This document shows positions 1-8,866 of a DNA stretch of 44,381 bases, one piece after another (positions within the stretch are counted from its first letter, which is position 1; every line of letters begins with the position of its first letter). A model generated the notes under the pieces. That model ran no database searches. It was not told the origin of the DNA and saw nothing but the letters and a program-made list of their open reading frames with translations. The position numbers and the translations under genes were made by a program. The stretch is from an uncultured Lachnospiraceae bacterium (GTDB taxonomy: Bacteria; Bacillota; Clostridia; Lachnospirales; Lachnospiraceae): positions 2,503-46,883 of the forward strand of contig CAJUNN010000020.1 in the NCBI GenBank assembly GCA_910587955.1, read 5' to 3'.

Positions 1-5
1 TTTTT

Positions 6-234
6 AGTTCCGCATTCGCCCTTCCAATGCCCCTTCATTAGAAAGATTTCCGGCCGCCAATACATGCGTCCGTAATTCTTTCTGGGCATTGTACGGGCTC
101 CTGCTGATTTTTTTTAGTTCCGCATTCGCCCTGTCAGCACACCTGCCTTAGAAAGATTTCCGGTCACATATTACCGTTCCCGTAACTCTTTCTGTGCGCT
201 GACTGGGCTCCTGCTGATTTTTTTTAGTTCCGCA
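6..234 (-). repeat. Two tandem structured repeat units (AGTTCCGCA-bounded) downstream of clpX
   Basis: Two 110-bp units start with the 9-mer AGTTCCGCA at 6 and 116, and a closing copy of the 9-mer lies at 226-234. Within each unit a basal stem can form (CAATGCCC with GGGCATTG in unit 1; GTCAGCACAC with GTGCGCTGAC, one mismatch, in unit 2), followed by an AGAAAG/CTTTCT stem. The two units differ in stem sequence but keep the pairing. The strand given is the coding strand of the neighbouring gene. The array lies between clpX and whatever gene follows off the left edge. The same family recurs at 23659, 39595 and 43037. Confidence 0.85.
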
Positions 235-260
235 TCCGCCCTGCCAGGGCCGAATGCTGT

Positions 261-1682
261 TTATTGTGCTCCGGCGCCTTCCAGGGCCAGGACGCCCCGC
301 ATGGCGATAACAGGGCCGCCGGTGTGCTCGATGTACTCCCGGGTGATGGTAACGCGGCCGATGTTGTCGTCTTTGGGTATCTCATACATGATATCCAGCA
401 TAAATTCCTCAATGATGGCCCGCAGAGCCCGGGCTCCCGTTTCCTTCTCCATGGCCTTTCCGGCAATGGCCTCCAGGGCCCCTTCGTCAAACTCCAGCTG
501 TACCTCATCCAGGGCCAGAAGCTTCTGGTACTGTTTGAGTATGGCATTCTTCGGTTCTTTTAAGATACGCACCAGCATCTCTTTTGTGAGGCTGCTCAGG
601 GTAAAAATCACCGGAAGGCGTCCCAGGAATTCGGGAATCATGCCGAAATTGCGCAGGTCTTCCAGCGTCACCTTGCCCAGCAGATCCGGATCGCTGTCGT
701 ATTTGTCTTTCAAATCCGCCTGGAAGCCCATGGAGGATTTCTTGTTCAGCCTCTCCTTGATCACGTTTTCCAGATCCGGGAAAGCACCGCCGCAGATAAA
801 GAGAATGTTCCGGGTATTTACCGTGGTCAGGGGAACCATGGCATTCTTGCTGTTGGCACCCACGGGAACCTCAATCTCAGCGCCTTCCAGAAGCTTCAAT
901 AGTCCCTGCTGCACCGACTCCCCGCTCACATCCCGGTGGTGGGTGTCTTTCTTCTTGGCAATTTTGTCGATCTCGTCGATAAAGACAATTCCCTGCTCTG
1001 CCCGCTCTACGTCGTTGTCCGCCGCTGCCAGAAGCTTGGAAATCACGCTCTCAATATCGTCGCCGATATAGCCTGCCTCCGTCAGGGAAGTAGCATCCGC
1101 TATGGCCAAAGGCACGTCCAGAAGACGGGCCAGGGTCTTTACCAGATAAGTTTTCCCGCATCCCGTCGGGCCTATCATCAGCATATTGGATTTCTCAATC
1201 TCAATCTCGTCCTGAGTTCCCGTGGCCACTCTCTTGTAGTGGTTGTATACTGCCACAGAAATCACTTTCTTGGCATACTCCTGTCCAATCACATACTCGT
1301 CCAGGCTGGCCTTAATCCGGTGGGGCGCAGGTATGCTTCGGATATCAAAGACTTTTTTTGCCTCTTCTTTGGGCTTCTTCTTTTTGGCTTTCACCTTCTG
1401 CCGCTGGGGAATCAAATTCTGCAGATCCGCCAGATTGATCATACTAATCCCCGGAATCCGGGAAAGATCCCCGTTGCTGTCATGAAAAGTATCCATGGTT
1501 TTCTGCAGGCAGTCCGCACAGATGCAGATCCCCTGCCCCAGGGTAATCATCTTTCCGGCTTTGCTCTGAGGCCTGTGGCAGAGAAAGCAGACATCCTCGT
1601 ATCCGTCTGTTTCCTTATCCGTACTGTCGTCTTTTTCCTCTTCTATTTCAAGTGTCTCGTCTTTGTAATCCTTCTCGTCCAT
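261..1682 (-). CDS. clpX: ATP-dependent Clp protease ATP-binding subunit ClpX (divergent)
   Basis: This is an AAA+ unfoldase of 473 aa that would feed substrates to ClpP. The N-terminal zinc-binding domain has C32, C35, C55 and C58. Walker A is GPTGCGKT at 171-178, the GYIG pore loop is near 204-207 and Walker B (FIDEID) is near 234-239. An MGF tripeptide sits where the ClpP-docking IGF-type loop is expected. Two features are odd: an acidic extension of about 30 residues precedes the zinc finger, and a Lys-rich linker lies at about 96-110. The zinc-finger core (TLGQGICICADC) differs from the usual AGPNVYICDEC type, and no clpP is adjacent. It may therefore be a second ClpX paralogue. The start ATG has AGGTGG 4 nt upstream. 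Confidence 0.9.
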   Translation of the reverse strand: MDEKDYKDETLEIEEEKDDSTDKETDGYEDVCFLCHRPQSKAGKMITLGQGICICADCLQKTMDTFHDSNGDLSRIPGISMINLADLQNLIPQRQKVKAKKKKPKEEAKKVFDIRSIPAPHRIKASLDEYVIGQEYAKKVISVAVYNHYKRVATGTQDEIEIEKSNMLMIGPTGCGKTYLVKTLARLLDVPLAIADATSLTEAGYIGDDIESVISKLLAAADNDVERAEQGIVFIDEIDKIAKKKDTHHRDVSGESVQQGLLKLLEGAEIEVPVGANSKNAMVPLTTVNTRNILFICGGAFPDLENVIKERLNKKSSMGFQADLKDKYDSDPDLLGKVTLEDLRNFGMIPEFLGRLPVIFTLSSLTKEMLVRILKEPKNAILKQYQKLLALDEVQLEFDEGALEAIAGKAMEKETGARALRAIIEEFMLDIMYEIPKDDNIGRVTITREYIEHTGGPVIAMRGVLALEGAGAQ

Positions 1683-1718
1683 CGTTCCACCTCTTTATCC
1701 GATATATCCTCATGCTTT

Positions 1719-1747
1719 ATTCTATCACAAAAAGACAGAAAGACCAA
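1719..1747 (-). promoter_or_regulatory. Sigma-A-type promoter for clpX
   Basis: On the minus strand TTGGTC (1747-1742) and TAGAAT (1724-1719) are separated by 17 nt, and the -10 lies 37 nt upstream of the clpX ATG. Confidence 0.5.
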
Positions 1748-1804
1748 GCATTTGAAAGGAATTACAAGTATTTCCTTCTCATGCCCGGTCTATCCCGCAC
1801 AATC

Positions 1805-3214
1805 TTATTTTGAAGCCGCGTCGATCTCTTCCCTGGAATTCAGCGTCACGCTCACGGTCTTTTCCGTATAACCGTCGTCATCCGGTGTCTGCACCGTCAC
1901 TTCTACGGTCTCGCCTGCTTCATAATACTGGAGGCGTTCCCGCAGGGAATCATAGCTGCTCACGGCCACTCCGTCAAACCGGGTCAGAATATCGCCTTTT
2001 TTCAGCCCGGCTTTGTCCGCCGCACAGCCTTTCACTACGGATTTCAGGTAAATTCCCAACGGCATATCGTACTGCTTGGAAATCTCCTCCGTCACATCCT
2101 GGCAGTTGATGCCCAGATAGCCAATCTTGTCCGCATCCACCTCAGAGCGGGTAGTCATGGTCTTCAAATCCCCAATCAGGCTCTCCACATCGGAAATAGG
2201 AATGGCATAACCCACACCTTCCACATTGTTGGAAGAATACTTGGCTTCATTGATTCCAATCACCTGACCCTGCATGTTCAGAAGGGCCCCGCCGCTGTTT
2301 CCCGGATTGATTGCCGCATCCGTCTGGATGAGGGTGTTGTTAATAAGTGTTCCGTCATCGTTCTGCAGGGTGACTTCCCGGCCCAGGGCGCTGACAATGC
2401 CCGTCGTCACAGACTGCCCGTATCCCAGGGCGTTTCCGATGGCCACAACCTGTTCTCCTACCTTAAGCTTAGAGGAATCGCCGATGGAAGCCGTCTTAAT
2501 CTCCGCCATGGTCTCTGCCGGAATATCCTTCAGGGAAACGGCAATCACGCCCACGTCTTTGGTCACATCCGTTCCCTTAATCCGGGCTTCCACCGCATCC
2601 GCCCCATCCTTGCCCTCGTCTACGCTAAACAGGACGGTCAGATTGGTTGCCCCTGCAATTACATGGTTGTTTGTCACAATCAGAAGCTCTGTCTCATTCT
2701 GTCCGATGATAATCCCTGTACCTGTAGAGGTCTGCTCCCGCTGCTGGGGCATATTGTACCATCCAAACCCCCAAAAGCTCTGCACCTCCCGCACGCTGAC
2801 ATTCGTAATCGCCACCAGGGAAGGCATACATTTCTCCACAATGGACGTTACATCCGCACTGCCGGAATTCATCAGCCCGGAGCCCTCCCCCGTCTGGGGT
2901 ACCACGCTCTCAATCTGCGGAATTGCCTGGCTGCTGTCCTGGTTCAGAGCCGTCATATCCTCCCCGAACATCTGCCTGCCCGCATAATTCGTAGCCTGGA
3001 ATGCCGCGCTTGCGATGATTCCAAACACCAGCCCTACACAGGCCGCCCTGCCGAGCAGCCGCAGAAAACTCTTCTTTTTCTTCGGCGGCACATCTCCCGC
3101 CGTCCGGCCGGAAGATCCGGTGCGGTAGCTGTCCTGGTAAAAGGGACCGCTGTACCGGTACTCGCTGCCCGAATGGCCTTCCGAATCCGTTTTGCTGCTG
3201 TCAAACTCATACAT
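1805..3214 (-). CDS. HtrA/DegP-family serine protease (trypsin-like plus PDZ)
   Basis: This is a membrane-anchored quality-control protease of 469 aa acting outside the membrane. It has a cytosolic polar N-terminus, one membrane segment at about 52-74, and a trypsin-like domain with H184 (TNNHVIAGA), D220 (KDVGVIAV) and S307 (NPGNSGGAL). A PDZ domain follows from about residue 365 (LGIYLKSVVKGCAADKAGLK). I chose the ATG at 3214 (MYEFDSS); the longer frame to 3280 has no better ribosome site and adds residues unlike the family. It lies 110 nt downstream of the histidine kinase gene and is probably separately transcribed. Confidence 0.9.
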   Translation of the reverse strand: MYEFDSSKTDSEGHSGSEYRYSGPFYQDSYRTGSSGRTAGDVPPKKKKSFLRLLGRAACVGLVFGIIASAAFQATNYAGRQMFGEDMTALNQDSSQAIPQIESVVPQTGEGSGLMNSGSADVTSIVEKCMPSLVAITNVSVREVQSFWGFGWYNMPQQREQTSTGTGIIIGQNETELLIVTNNHVIAGATNLTVLFSVDEGKDGADAVEARIKGTDVTKDVGVIAVSLKDIPAETMAEIKTASIGDSSKLKVGEQVVAIGNALGYGQSVTTGIVSALGREVTLQNDDGTLINNTLIQTDAAINPGNSGGALLNMQGQVIGINEAKYSSNNVEGVGYAIPISDVESLIGDLKTMTTRSEVDADKIGYLGINCQDVTEEISKQYDMPLGIYLKSVVKGCAADKAGLKKGDILTRFDGVAVSSYDSLRERLQYYEAGETVEVTVQTPDDDGYTEKTVSVTLNSREEIDAASK

Positions 3215-3324
3215 AAGGCATAACTCCCTTCCTTTGTCTGTGTCCAGTGTAGCAGGGAATTGTGTTGAAATTGTGATCAAAAAATTAAAAATTTCTTCAG
3301 AATTTTCCTCTTCTCTCTTTCTAT

Positions 3325-6300
3325 CTACAGCAGTTCATTCAAGGTCTCCAGAAGAACATCTACATCAATGGGTTTCGCAATATGGCCGTTCATGCCGCAC
3401 CGCAGCGCCTCCTGCTTCTCTTCCTCGAAAGCGTTGGCCGTAACGGCCAGAATGGGAATGGAGGAAAGTTTGGCATTTTCCAGCCTGCGGATGGTTTTGG
3501 CTGCTTCATAACCGTTCATAACCGGCATCTGGACATCCATCAGCACCAGCTGGTAGTACCCCGGTTCAGATTGCTCCAGCATTTCCACGGCAATCTTTCC
3601 GTTCTCCGCAATCTCCGTCGTAAATCCTGCATCCCCCAAAATTTCCATGGCAATTTCCTGGTTCAGCTCGTTATCCTCCGCCAGAAGAATACGCCCGGTG
3701 CGAAGCGGCTGCGGGCAGCTTTTCTCATCCTCTGTCTTTTCCTCTTTTTCCTCCACAATGGAGTGCAGGCAGCTCCGAAGCTCCGACAGAAACAGCGGCT
3801 TGCTGCAAAAGGCCGTCACTCCCGCTTCCCTGGCTTCGTCTTCAATCTCCGACCAGTCATAAGCCGTCAGCACAATAATGGGGACGTCTTCCCCCATCTC
3901 TTTTCGGATTCTCCGTGCTACCTCCACACCGTTCATATCCGGCAGCATCCAATCGATCACGTAGACGCGGTAGCCGTCTCCCCGCATCATAGCCTGGCGG
4001 GTGCGCAGCACAGCTTCCTTTCCCGACAGCGTCCACTCTGCACGCATTCCCACCTGCTGGAGCATGTAGGATACGCTGTCGCAGGTGTTGAAATCGTCGT
4101 CTACCACCAGGGCCCTTAAATTCTTCAGCTTCGGGATACCCTGAGGCTCCTTGGAATCTCCGCACAGGCGGAAGGTAAAGGCAACCACAAACTCCGTGCC
4201 GGCCCCCTGCTCGCTCTTCACTTCAATGGAGCCGTTCATCATATCTACAATATTTTTTGTTATCGCCATTCCCAGACCGGTTCCCTGGATTCCGCTGATG
4301 GTGGTATTCTTTTCCCGCTCAAAGGGCTCGAAAATATGGGCTACAAACTCCGGGCTCATACCGATTCCCGTATCCCGGATGCTGAACTCATAGTTGGCGC
4401 AGCCCGCCGGCGCACCGGCCTTCTCCGTGATCCGCATACTGATCATGCCGCCGGCGCCCGTATACTTGATGGCGTTGCTCAAAAGATTTAAAAGCACCTG
4501 GTTCAGCCGCAGCTTGTCGCAGTAAATCTCCTCATCCAGCACATCTACCGTGTCAATGTACAGCTCCAGCTGCTTTGCATGGATATCCGCCTGTACGATA
4601 TTGCGCAGGCCGTGCAGGATATCCGGCAGATGGCAGGGATTTTCCTCCAGGTGTATTTTCCCGCTCTCAATGCGGCTCATATCCAGAATATCATTAATCA
4701 GGCTCAAAAGGTGATTGCCTGAAGTCATAATTTTCTTAAGATACCCCTCCACCTGCTCCCTGTGATCGATATGGGTAATGGCAAGGGCCGTAAATCCTAC
4801 AATGGCGTTCATAGGTGTGCGGATGTCGTGGGACATATTGGAGAGGAAGACACTCTTTGCCTTGCTCGCCCGGTTTGCCTGGAGAAGGGCATCCTCCAGA
4901 AGGCTCTTCTGTTCCATTTCATTGCGTATTTCTTCATCCACACTGCGGAAGCCCAGGACAACGCCGTGGCCTTCCTCCCATCCCCCCGCCCGCACGGCTT
5001 TCATTTGGAAATATTTGATCTCGCCGTCTTTCAGAATCCGGTAATTTACATGGTACTGCTTCTTTCCCTCCAGTTCCCCGCGCATATGCTCCGGGGAAGA
5101 CATCCGGCACAGCATTTCCTTATCTTCCTCATACACCAGATTCTGTATGTAAAGCGCCATGCTCTCTGTCAGGGACAGCTTGCCGGACGCATCCGCGCCA
5201 AGGAGCCAGTTATCTTCCTCTTCGCTTCGGATGAGCATTCCGTCTCCCGTATCCAGATCGAACACACACACTAAGTTATAATCAATACTCAGGGCGTGGA
5301 CCAGCTCCATCTGGCGCTGCTTGTTCTTTTTCTCCTCAAGCTTCTGGGCCGTACAGTCCAGAAGAAAACGCTGGTAAAAGAGTACTCCGTCTTCTTTCAG
5401 GAGCTTTACATTTCCCATCACGTGACGGACTTCCCCGCTCTTATGGCGGATCCGGTATTCCACACTAATGCTGTCATCCTCTTTTTTCAGCTCCCGGATA
5501 GCCTCCTGAAGCTTCTCCCGATCCTCCTCCAGAACAGCAGAAGCTACCATATCAAAGCCTTCCTCCTCCATCTCATCCTGGGAACTGTATCCCAGAAGCC
5601 GGAGAGCCGCCCGGTTCACACTGATAACATGGGAACCGTCCAGCGTATGGCACATCACGCCGCAGTCCATGGCTGTAAAGATCGTCTCCAGCGTGTGGTT
5701 TTTCTGTATGATTTCCTGCTCATAGGCCCGCTCCTGGGTCACGTCGATGGCAACGCCCACGGTCCCCATCACGCTGCCGTCCAGATCATAAAGGGGCGAC
5801 TTGTAGGTAGTCAGAAGCTTTGTCCCTTCCCCGCTTTTCACCATTTCCTCGGAGACACAGGTTTTTCTGCTGTCCATAACCACCCGCTCCGACTCGATGC
5901 AGGCGGGATCGTCTTCCTCCACGTCCCAGATATAGGCGTGGCCGCGCCCTTCCACCTGGTTCTTGGTCTTATTCACCGTCTTGCAGAAACTGTCATTCAC
6001 TTTCTCATGAATCCCGTCCTTATCTTTAAACCATACGAGATTCGGCACATTGTTGATAGCAGCCTCCAGGTACTGGCTGGTCTGCCAGAAATCTTTATCC
6101 GTTTTGCACTTCTGCTGCCATTTCAGAAAACGGAAACGAATCTCCTCCTCTGACATGGCTTCCGGCCACAGGTCCTGAACCCTGGGCAGAATATCTTTCA
6201 AAAAAGGGATCTGCCCGGAATCTGCCAGCAGAATAAGCTCCGCCTTTGCGAATCCGTCTCCAGACAGAATCCGCAGCGCTTCCTCCCCCGGAAGTCCCTC

Positions 6301-6465
6301 TAAATTGGCAAAAACCACATTGGCCTGCCCGGCAAGCGCTTCTTCAAATTCCCCGCTCCAGACAAATTCATGGGTAAAATATTCCAGCGGCTGCATCTCC
6401 TTTGCAATTTCAAATGCTCTGCAAGGGCGGCCTGCAAGATAAAACGAAACATGGCAATGGTACAT
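3325..6465 (-). CDS. Soluble hybrid sensor histidine kinase (PAS repeats, HisKA, HATPase, two receivers)
   Basis: This is a multidomain phosphorelay kinase of 1046 aa with no membrane segment, so it should sense a cytosolic signal. The order is a degenerate receiver-like region at about 1-115, PAS domains at about 135-245 and 258-372, a PAS-like region at about 390-510, HisKA with H546 (MSHDIRTPMN), HATPase with DTGIGM and GTGLGM boxes, receiver 1 (VVDDDF, phospho-Asp in YVIDWMLPD) and receiver 2 (LAEDNE, LVLMDVQMP). No Hpt domain or separate output regulator is visible nearby. The ATG at 6465 has AGGAG 8 nt upstream. It is divergent from the chemoreceptor gene at 6748. The ligand is unknown. 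Confidence 0.92.
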   Translation of the reverse strand: MYHCHVSFYLAGRPCRAFEIAKEMQPLEYFTHEFVWSGEFEEALAGQANVVFANLEGLPGEEALRILSGDGFAKAELILLADSGQIPFLKDILPRVQDLWPEAMSEEEIRFRFLKWQQKCKTDKDFWQTSQYLEAAINNVPNLVWFKDKDGIHEKVNDSFCKTVNKTKNQVEGRGHAYIWDVEEDDPACIESERVVMDSRKTCVSEEMVKSGEGTKLLTTYKSPLYDLDGSVMGTVGVAIDVTQERAYEQEIIQKNHTLETIFTAMDCGVMCHTLDGSHVISVNRAALRLLGYSSQDEMEEEGFDMVASAVLEEDREKLQEAIRELKKEDDSISVEYRIRHKSGEVRHVMGNVKLLKEDGVLFYQRFLLDCTAQKLEEKKNKQRQMELVHALSIDYNLVCVFDLDTGDGMLIRSEEEDNWLLGADASGKLSLTESMALYIQNLVYEEDKEMLCRMSSPEHMRGELEGKKQYHVNYRILKDGEIKYFQMKAVRAGGWEEGHGVVLGFRSVDEEIRNEMEQKSLLEDALLQANRASKAKSVFLSNMSHDIRTPMNAIVGFTALAITHIDHREQVEGYLKKIMTSGNHLLSLINDILDMSRIESGKIHLEENPCHLPDILHGLRNIVQADIHAKQLELYIDTVDVLDEEIYCDKLRLNQVLLNLLSNAIKYTGAGGMISMRITEKAGAPAGCANYEFSIRDTGIGMSPEFVAHIFEPFEREKNTTISGIQGTGLGMAITKNIVDMMNGSIEVKSEQGAGTEFVVAFTFRLCGDSKEPQGIPKLKNLRALVVDDDFNTCDSVSYMLQQVGMRAEWTLSGKEAVLRTRQAMMRGDGYRVYVIDWMLPDMNGVEVARRIRKEMGEDVPIIVLTAYDWSEIEDEAREAGVTAFCSKPLFLSELRSCLHSIVEEKEEKTEDEKSCPQPLRTGRILLAEDNELNQEIAMEILGDAGFTTEIAENGKIAVEMLEQSEPGYYQLVLMDVQMPVMNGYEAAKTIRRLENAKLSSIPILAVTANAFEEEKQEALRCGMNGHIAKPIDVDVLLETLNELL

Positions 6466-6637
6466 CCCACTGTCTCCTCTCTGCTCTGTAAGTTTTTCAA
6501 ATCCGTTCTTTACCTACAGGACTATTTTATCAAGACCTAGAAATCGTGTCAATAATAGAAACAGCCCGGAATTCAGACAATTTTTCCGTCCTGCCGGAGG
6601 AAACAAATTTCGGAACAAATCCGGGGCGGCGCAGGAC

Positions 6638-6666
6638 TTGAAAGGCAGAACCATTCGTGATAAAAT
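6638..6666 (+). promoter_or_regulatory. Promoter of the chemoreceptor gene
   Basis: TTGAAA (6638-6643), a 17-nt spacer and TAAAAT (6661-6666) give a near-consensus sigma-A promoter 82 nt upstream of the chemoreceptor ATG. It does not resemble a sigma-28 motility promoter. Confidence 0.65.
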
Positions 6667-6673
6667 TATGTGC

Positions 6674-6689
6674 GCCATATAAATATGGC
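6674..6689 (+). promoter_or_regulatory. 16-bp palindrome at the predicted transcription start
   Basis: GCCATATAAATATGGC has perfect 7-nt arms around AA. It begins 8 nt after the -10 hexamer, so it covers the likely +1 region. It could be an operator or a short 5' hairpin in the mRNA. Confidence 0.45.
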
Positions 6690-6747
6690 GATGTTCGGAG
6701 AGGCATTCAGTCTCACATTGTATTCTTAATTTCAGGGGGAATCTTGT

Positions 6748-8772
6748 ATGAAAATTCTAGTTAATCAAAAGCTTGCCACGCGCATCAGCATCATTACAAC
6801 AGCCATTATCTGTGCAGGTATGCTGCTGCTCTGGCTCATCGTATCCAACCGTGTTTCTTCTATGGTGGAGAACAACATTACCAACCAAATGACGGACGCC
6901 GTAGAATCCAGAGCCTCCATCATCAATGATTATGTATCATCCGCGGAAGAATATATGATGGCCTTCGCCCTCGGAAATGAAGTCCGCGATCTGCTCAACG
7001 ATCCGGAGGATCCGGTTCTGCTGCAGAAGGGACAAAAGTACACGGAAGACTTTGCCGGAATCAAAGGCATCTTCGAAGGATTGTACATCGCCACTCCCTC
7101 CACCTACATTCTGACGCATACCTCCCAGGGTGCCATCGGGATGACGACCCGTACCGGCGACTCCCTGGAAGAATTCCGCAATACCATACTGGCCCGGCCG
7201 CAGCTGACCAATCTGGGAATTATGAAATCTCCGGGAACCGGAAGCATGATTCTCTCCATGTATTATCCGCTTTTTGAAGGCCAGAAGTGCATTGGCTATG
7301 TAGGTGCCGGCGTATACGCCAGCCATCTGATGGATGTACTGCTGGATTTGAATATTAAGGGACTCCCTAACAGTGAATATGTATTTTTAAACGTAGACAC
7401 CGGTACATACCTGTATCACGAGGACGAAGAGCTGCTCAACACAGAAACCACGGACAAAGGTTATCTGGAAATCATTCAGCGGATCAAAGCCACCGGGGAC
7501 ACACAGGCAGCCACTTTCTCCTACAAGGATGAAAACGGTGTAAAACAGCTGATTGTTTATAAATATCTGAAAGACCGGAACTGGGTATTTATGGTACGCG
7601 ACAATGCAGCGGAAGTTTACGGACAGGTAACGGCCGTACGCGTTACCGTGGGAATCCTGTGTGCACTCGTAGCAGGAGTAATCATACTCGTTACACTTCT
7701 AATTCTGCACCGGGAAGGGCGGGAACTTCTGGCCATGGAACGGGCCATCAGCCGCCTGGGCAATCTGGAGCTTTCCGCAGACCAGGAACTGGAACCCTTC
7801 TACGGGCGCAACGATGAGATCGGCAAGATTGCTCAAACCGTCCATCACGTCTGCGGCTGCCTGCGCAAGACCATCGAGGATATCGGCCGTATCCTGGGAG
7901 AGATGGCAAACGGCAATATCGCCGTAGATGTAAGGCAAAATGAAGACTACTATATCGGAGATTTCCGGGTTCTGGCGGAAAGTCTGAAGAGTATCCGCAC
8001 CCATCTAACGGATGTCATGCGTGATATTACCCAGATCGCAAACCAGGTGAACAGCGGCGCAAACCAGGTTTCTGCGGGAGCCCAGGCCCTGTCCCAGGGA
8101 ACTATGCAGCAGAAGGTTTCCATCAACAAGCTTGTGTCCAATGTTACCGACATCACCTCGCAAATCCAGAACAGCACGGTCCGCTGCGGCAATGCCAGCG
8201 ATCTGGTTGACAAGGCTACCGGGTATGCAGACGAAGCCGACACAAAGATGGAGCAGCTGGTTACAGCCACGCAAAATATCGATCGGTCCTCGGCCCAGAT
8301 CGGCAGCATTATAAAAACCATTGAAGACATTGCCTTCCAGACAAATATTCTTGCACTAAACGCCGCCGTGGAGGCTTCCCGGGCAGGAACCGCAGGAAAA
8401 GGATTTTCTGTGGTGGCGGATGAAGTCCGAAATCTGGCAGCCAAATCTACCGAAGCCGCAAGAAACACAAGCTCTTTGATCGGACGTTCTATTCACGATG
8501 TAAAAACGGGTACGGAATCCACAAGCCTTGCAATCTCTGCCATGCAGGTTATCAATGAATGTATCCAGTCTATCAAAACACTGATGGATGAAATCGCACA
8601 GGCCAGCGCCCAGCAGTCGGAAATGATTGTCTCTGTGGAAAACAGAATCAAAGAAGTATCCAAGGTAACGGAGGAAAACTCCGCTGCTGCCGAAGAAAGC
8701 GCCGCGATTTCCAATGAACTGTCCAATCAGGCAAAAACACTGAATCAGCTCATCGGCCAATTCCGTATTTAG
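6748..8772 (+). CDS. Methyl-accepting chemotaxis protein (Cache sensor)
   Basis: This is a transmembrane chemoreceptor of 674 aa that would signal to CheA/CheW. It has TM1 at about 11-32, an extracytoplasmic Cache-like sensor domain at about 40-285, TM2 at about 298-320, a HAMP region after it, and a long coiled-coil signalling domain with the conserved hairpin tip around residue 540 (AVEASRAGTAGKGFSVVADE). The Gly/Ser/Gln/Glu-rich helical flanks fit methylation helices. The ATG has AGGGGGAATCTTGT upstream. It sits alone on the plus strand, with no chemotaxis or flagellar gene in the window. The ligand cannot be inferred. Confidence 0.93.
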   Translation: MKILVNQKLATRISIITTAIICAGMLLLWLIVSNRVSSMVENNITNQMTDAVESRASIINDYVSSAEEYMMAFALGNEVRDLLNDPEDPVLLQKGQKYTEDFAGIKGIFEGLYIATPSTYILTHTSQGAIGMTTRTGDSLEEFRNTILARPQLTNLGIMKSPGTGSMILSMYYPLFEGQKCIGYVGAGVYASHLMDVLLDLNIKGLPNSEYVFLNVDTGTYLYHEDEELLNTETTDKGYLEIIQRIKATGDTQAATFSYKDENGVKQLIVYKYLKDRNWVFMVRDNAAEVYGQVTAVRVTVGILCALVAGVIILVTLLILHREGRELLAMERAISRLGNLELSADQELEPFYGRNDEIGKIAQTVHHVCGCLRKTIEDIGRILGEMANGNIAVDVRQNEDYYIGDFRVLAESLKSIRTHLTDVMRDITQIANQVNSGANQVSAGAQALSQGTMQQKVSINKLVSNVTDITSQIQNSTVRCGNASDLVDKATGYADEADTKMEQLVTATQNIDRSSAQIGSIIKTIEDIAFQTNILALNAAVEASRAGTAGKGFSVVADEVRNLAAKSTEAARNTSSLIGRSIHDVKTGTESTSLAISAMQVINECIQSIKTLMDEIAQASAQQSEMIVSVENRIKEVSKVTEENSAAAEESAAISNELSNQAKTLNQLIGQFRI

Positions 8773-8804
8773 CAGCTTTCTTTACAAGGTCCATGCAACA
8801 TGCT

Positions 8805-8854
8805 CCCGGACAATCCGGGCCGGCGTCCCTGCCGCTATACAGCCGGCAGGGACG
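8805..8854. terminator. Two adjacent hairpins between convergent genes
   Basis: A CCCGGA/TCCGGG hairpin (8805-8819) is followed by a strong 11-bp stem CGTCCCTGCCG/CGGCAGGGACG (8824-8854) between the chemoreceptor and phosphoesterase-NTPase stop codons. There is no good T-tract on either strand, so it may be a weak bidirectional terminator or an mRNA 3'-end stabiliser. Confidence 0.5.
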
Positions 8855-8866
8855 TGAGTTGTTCCC

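Noticed and set aside
6667..6747. c-di-GMP riboswitch upstream of the chemoreceptor
   Set aside because: None of the conserved riboswitch motifs is present; the leader is too short and holds only a simple palindrome.
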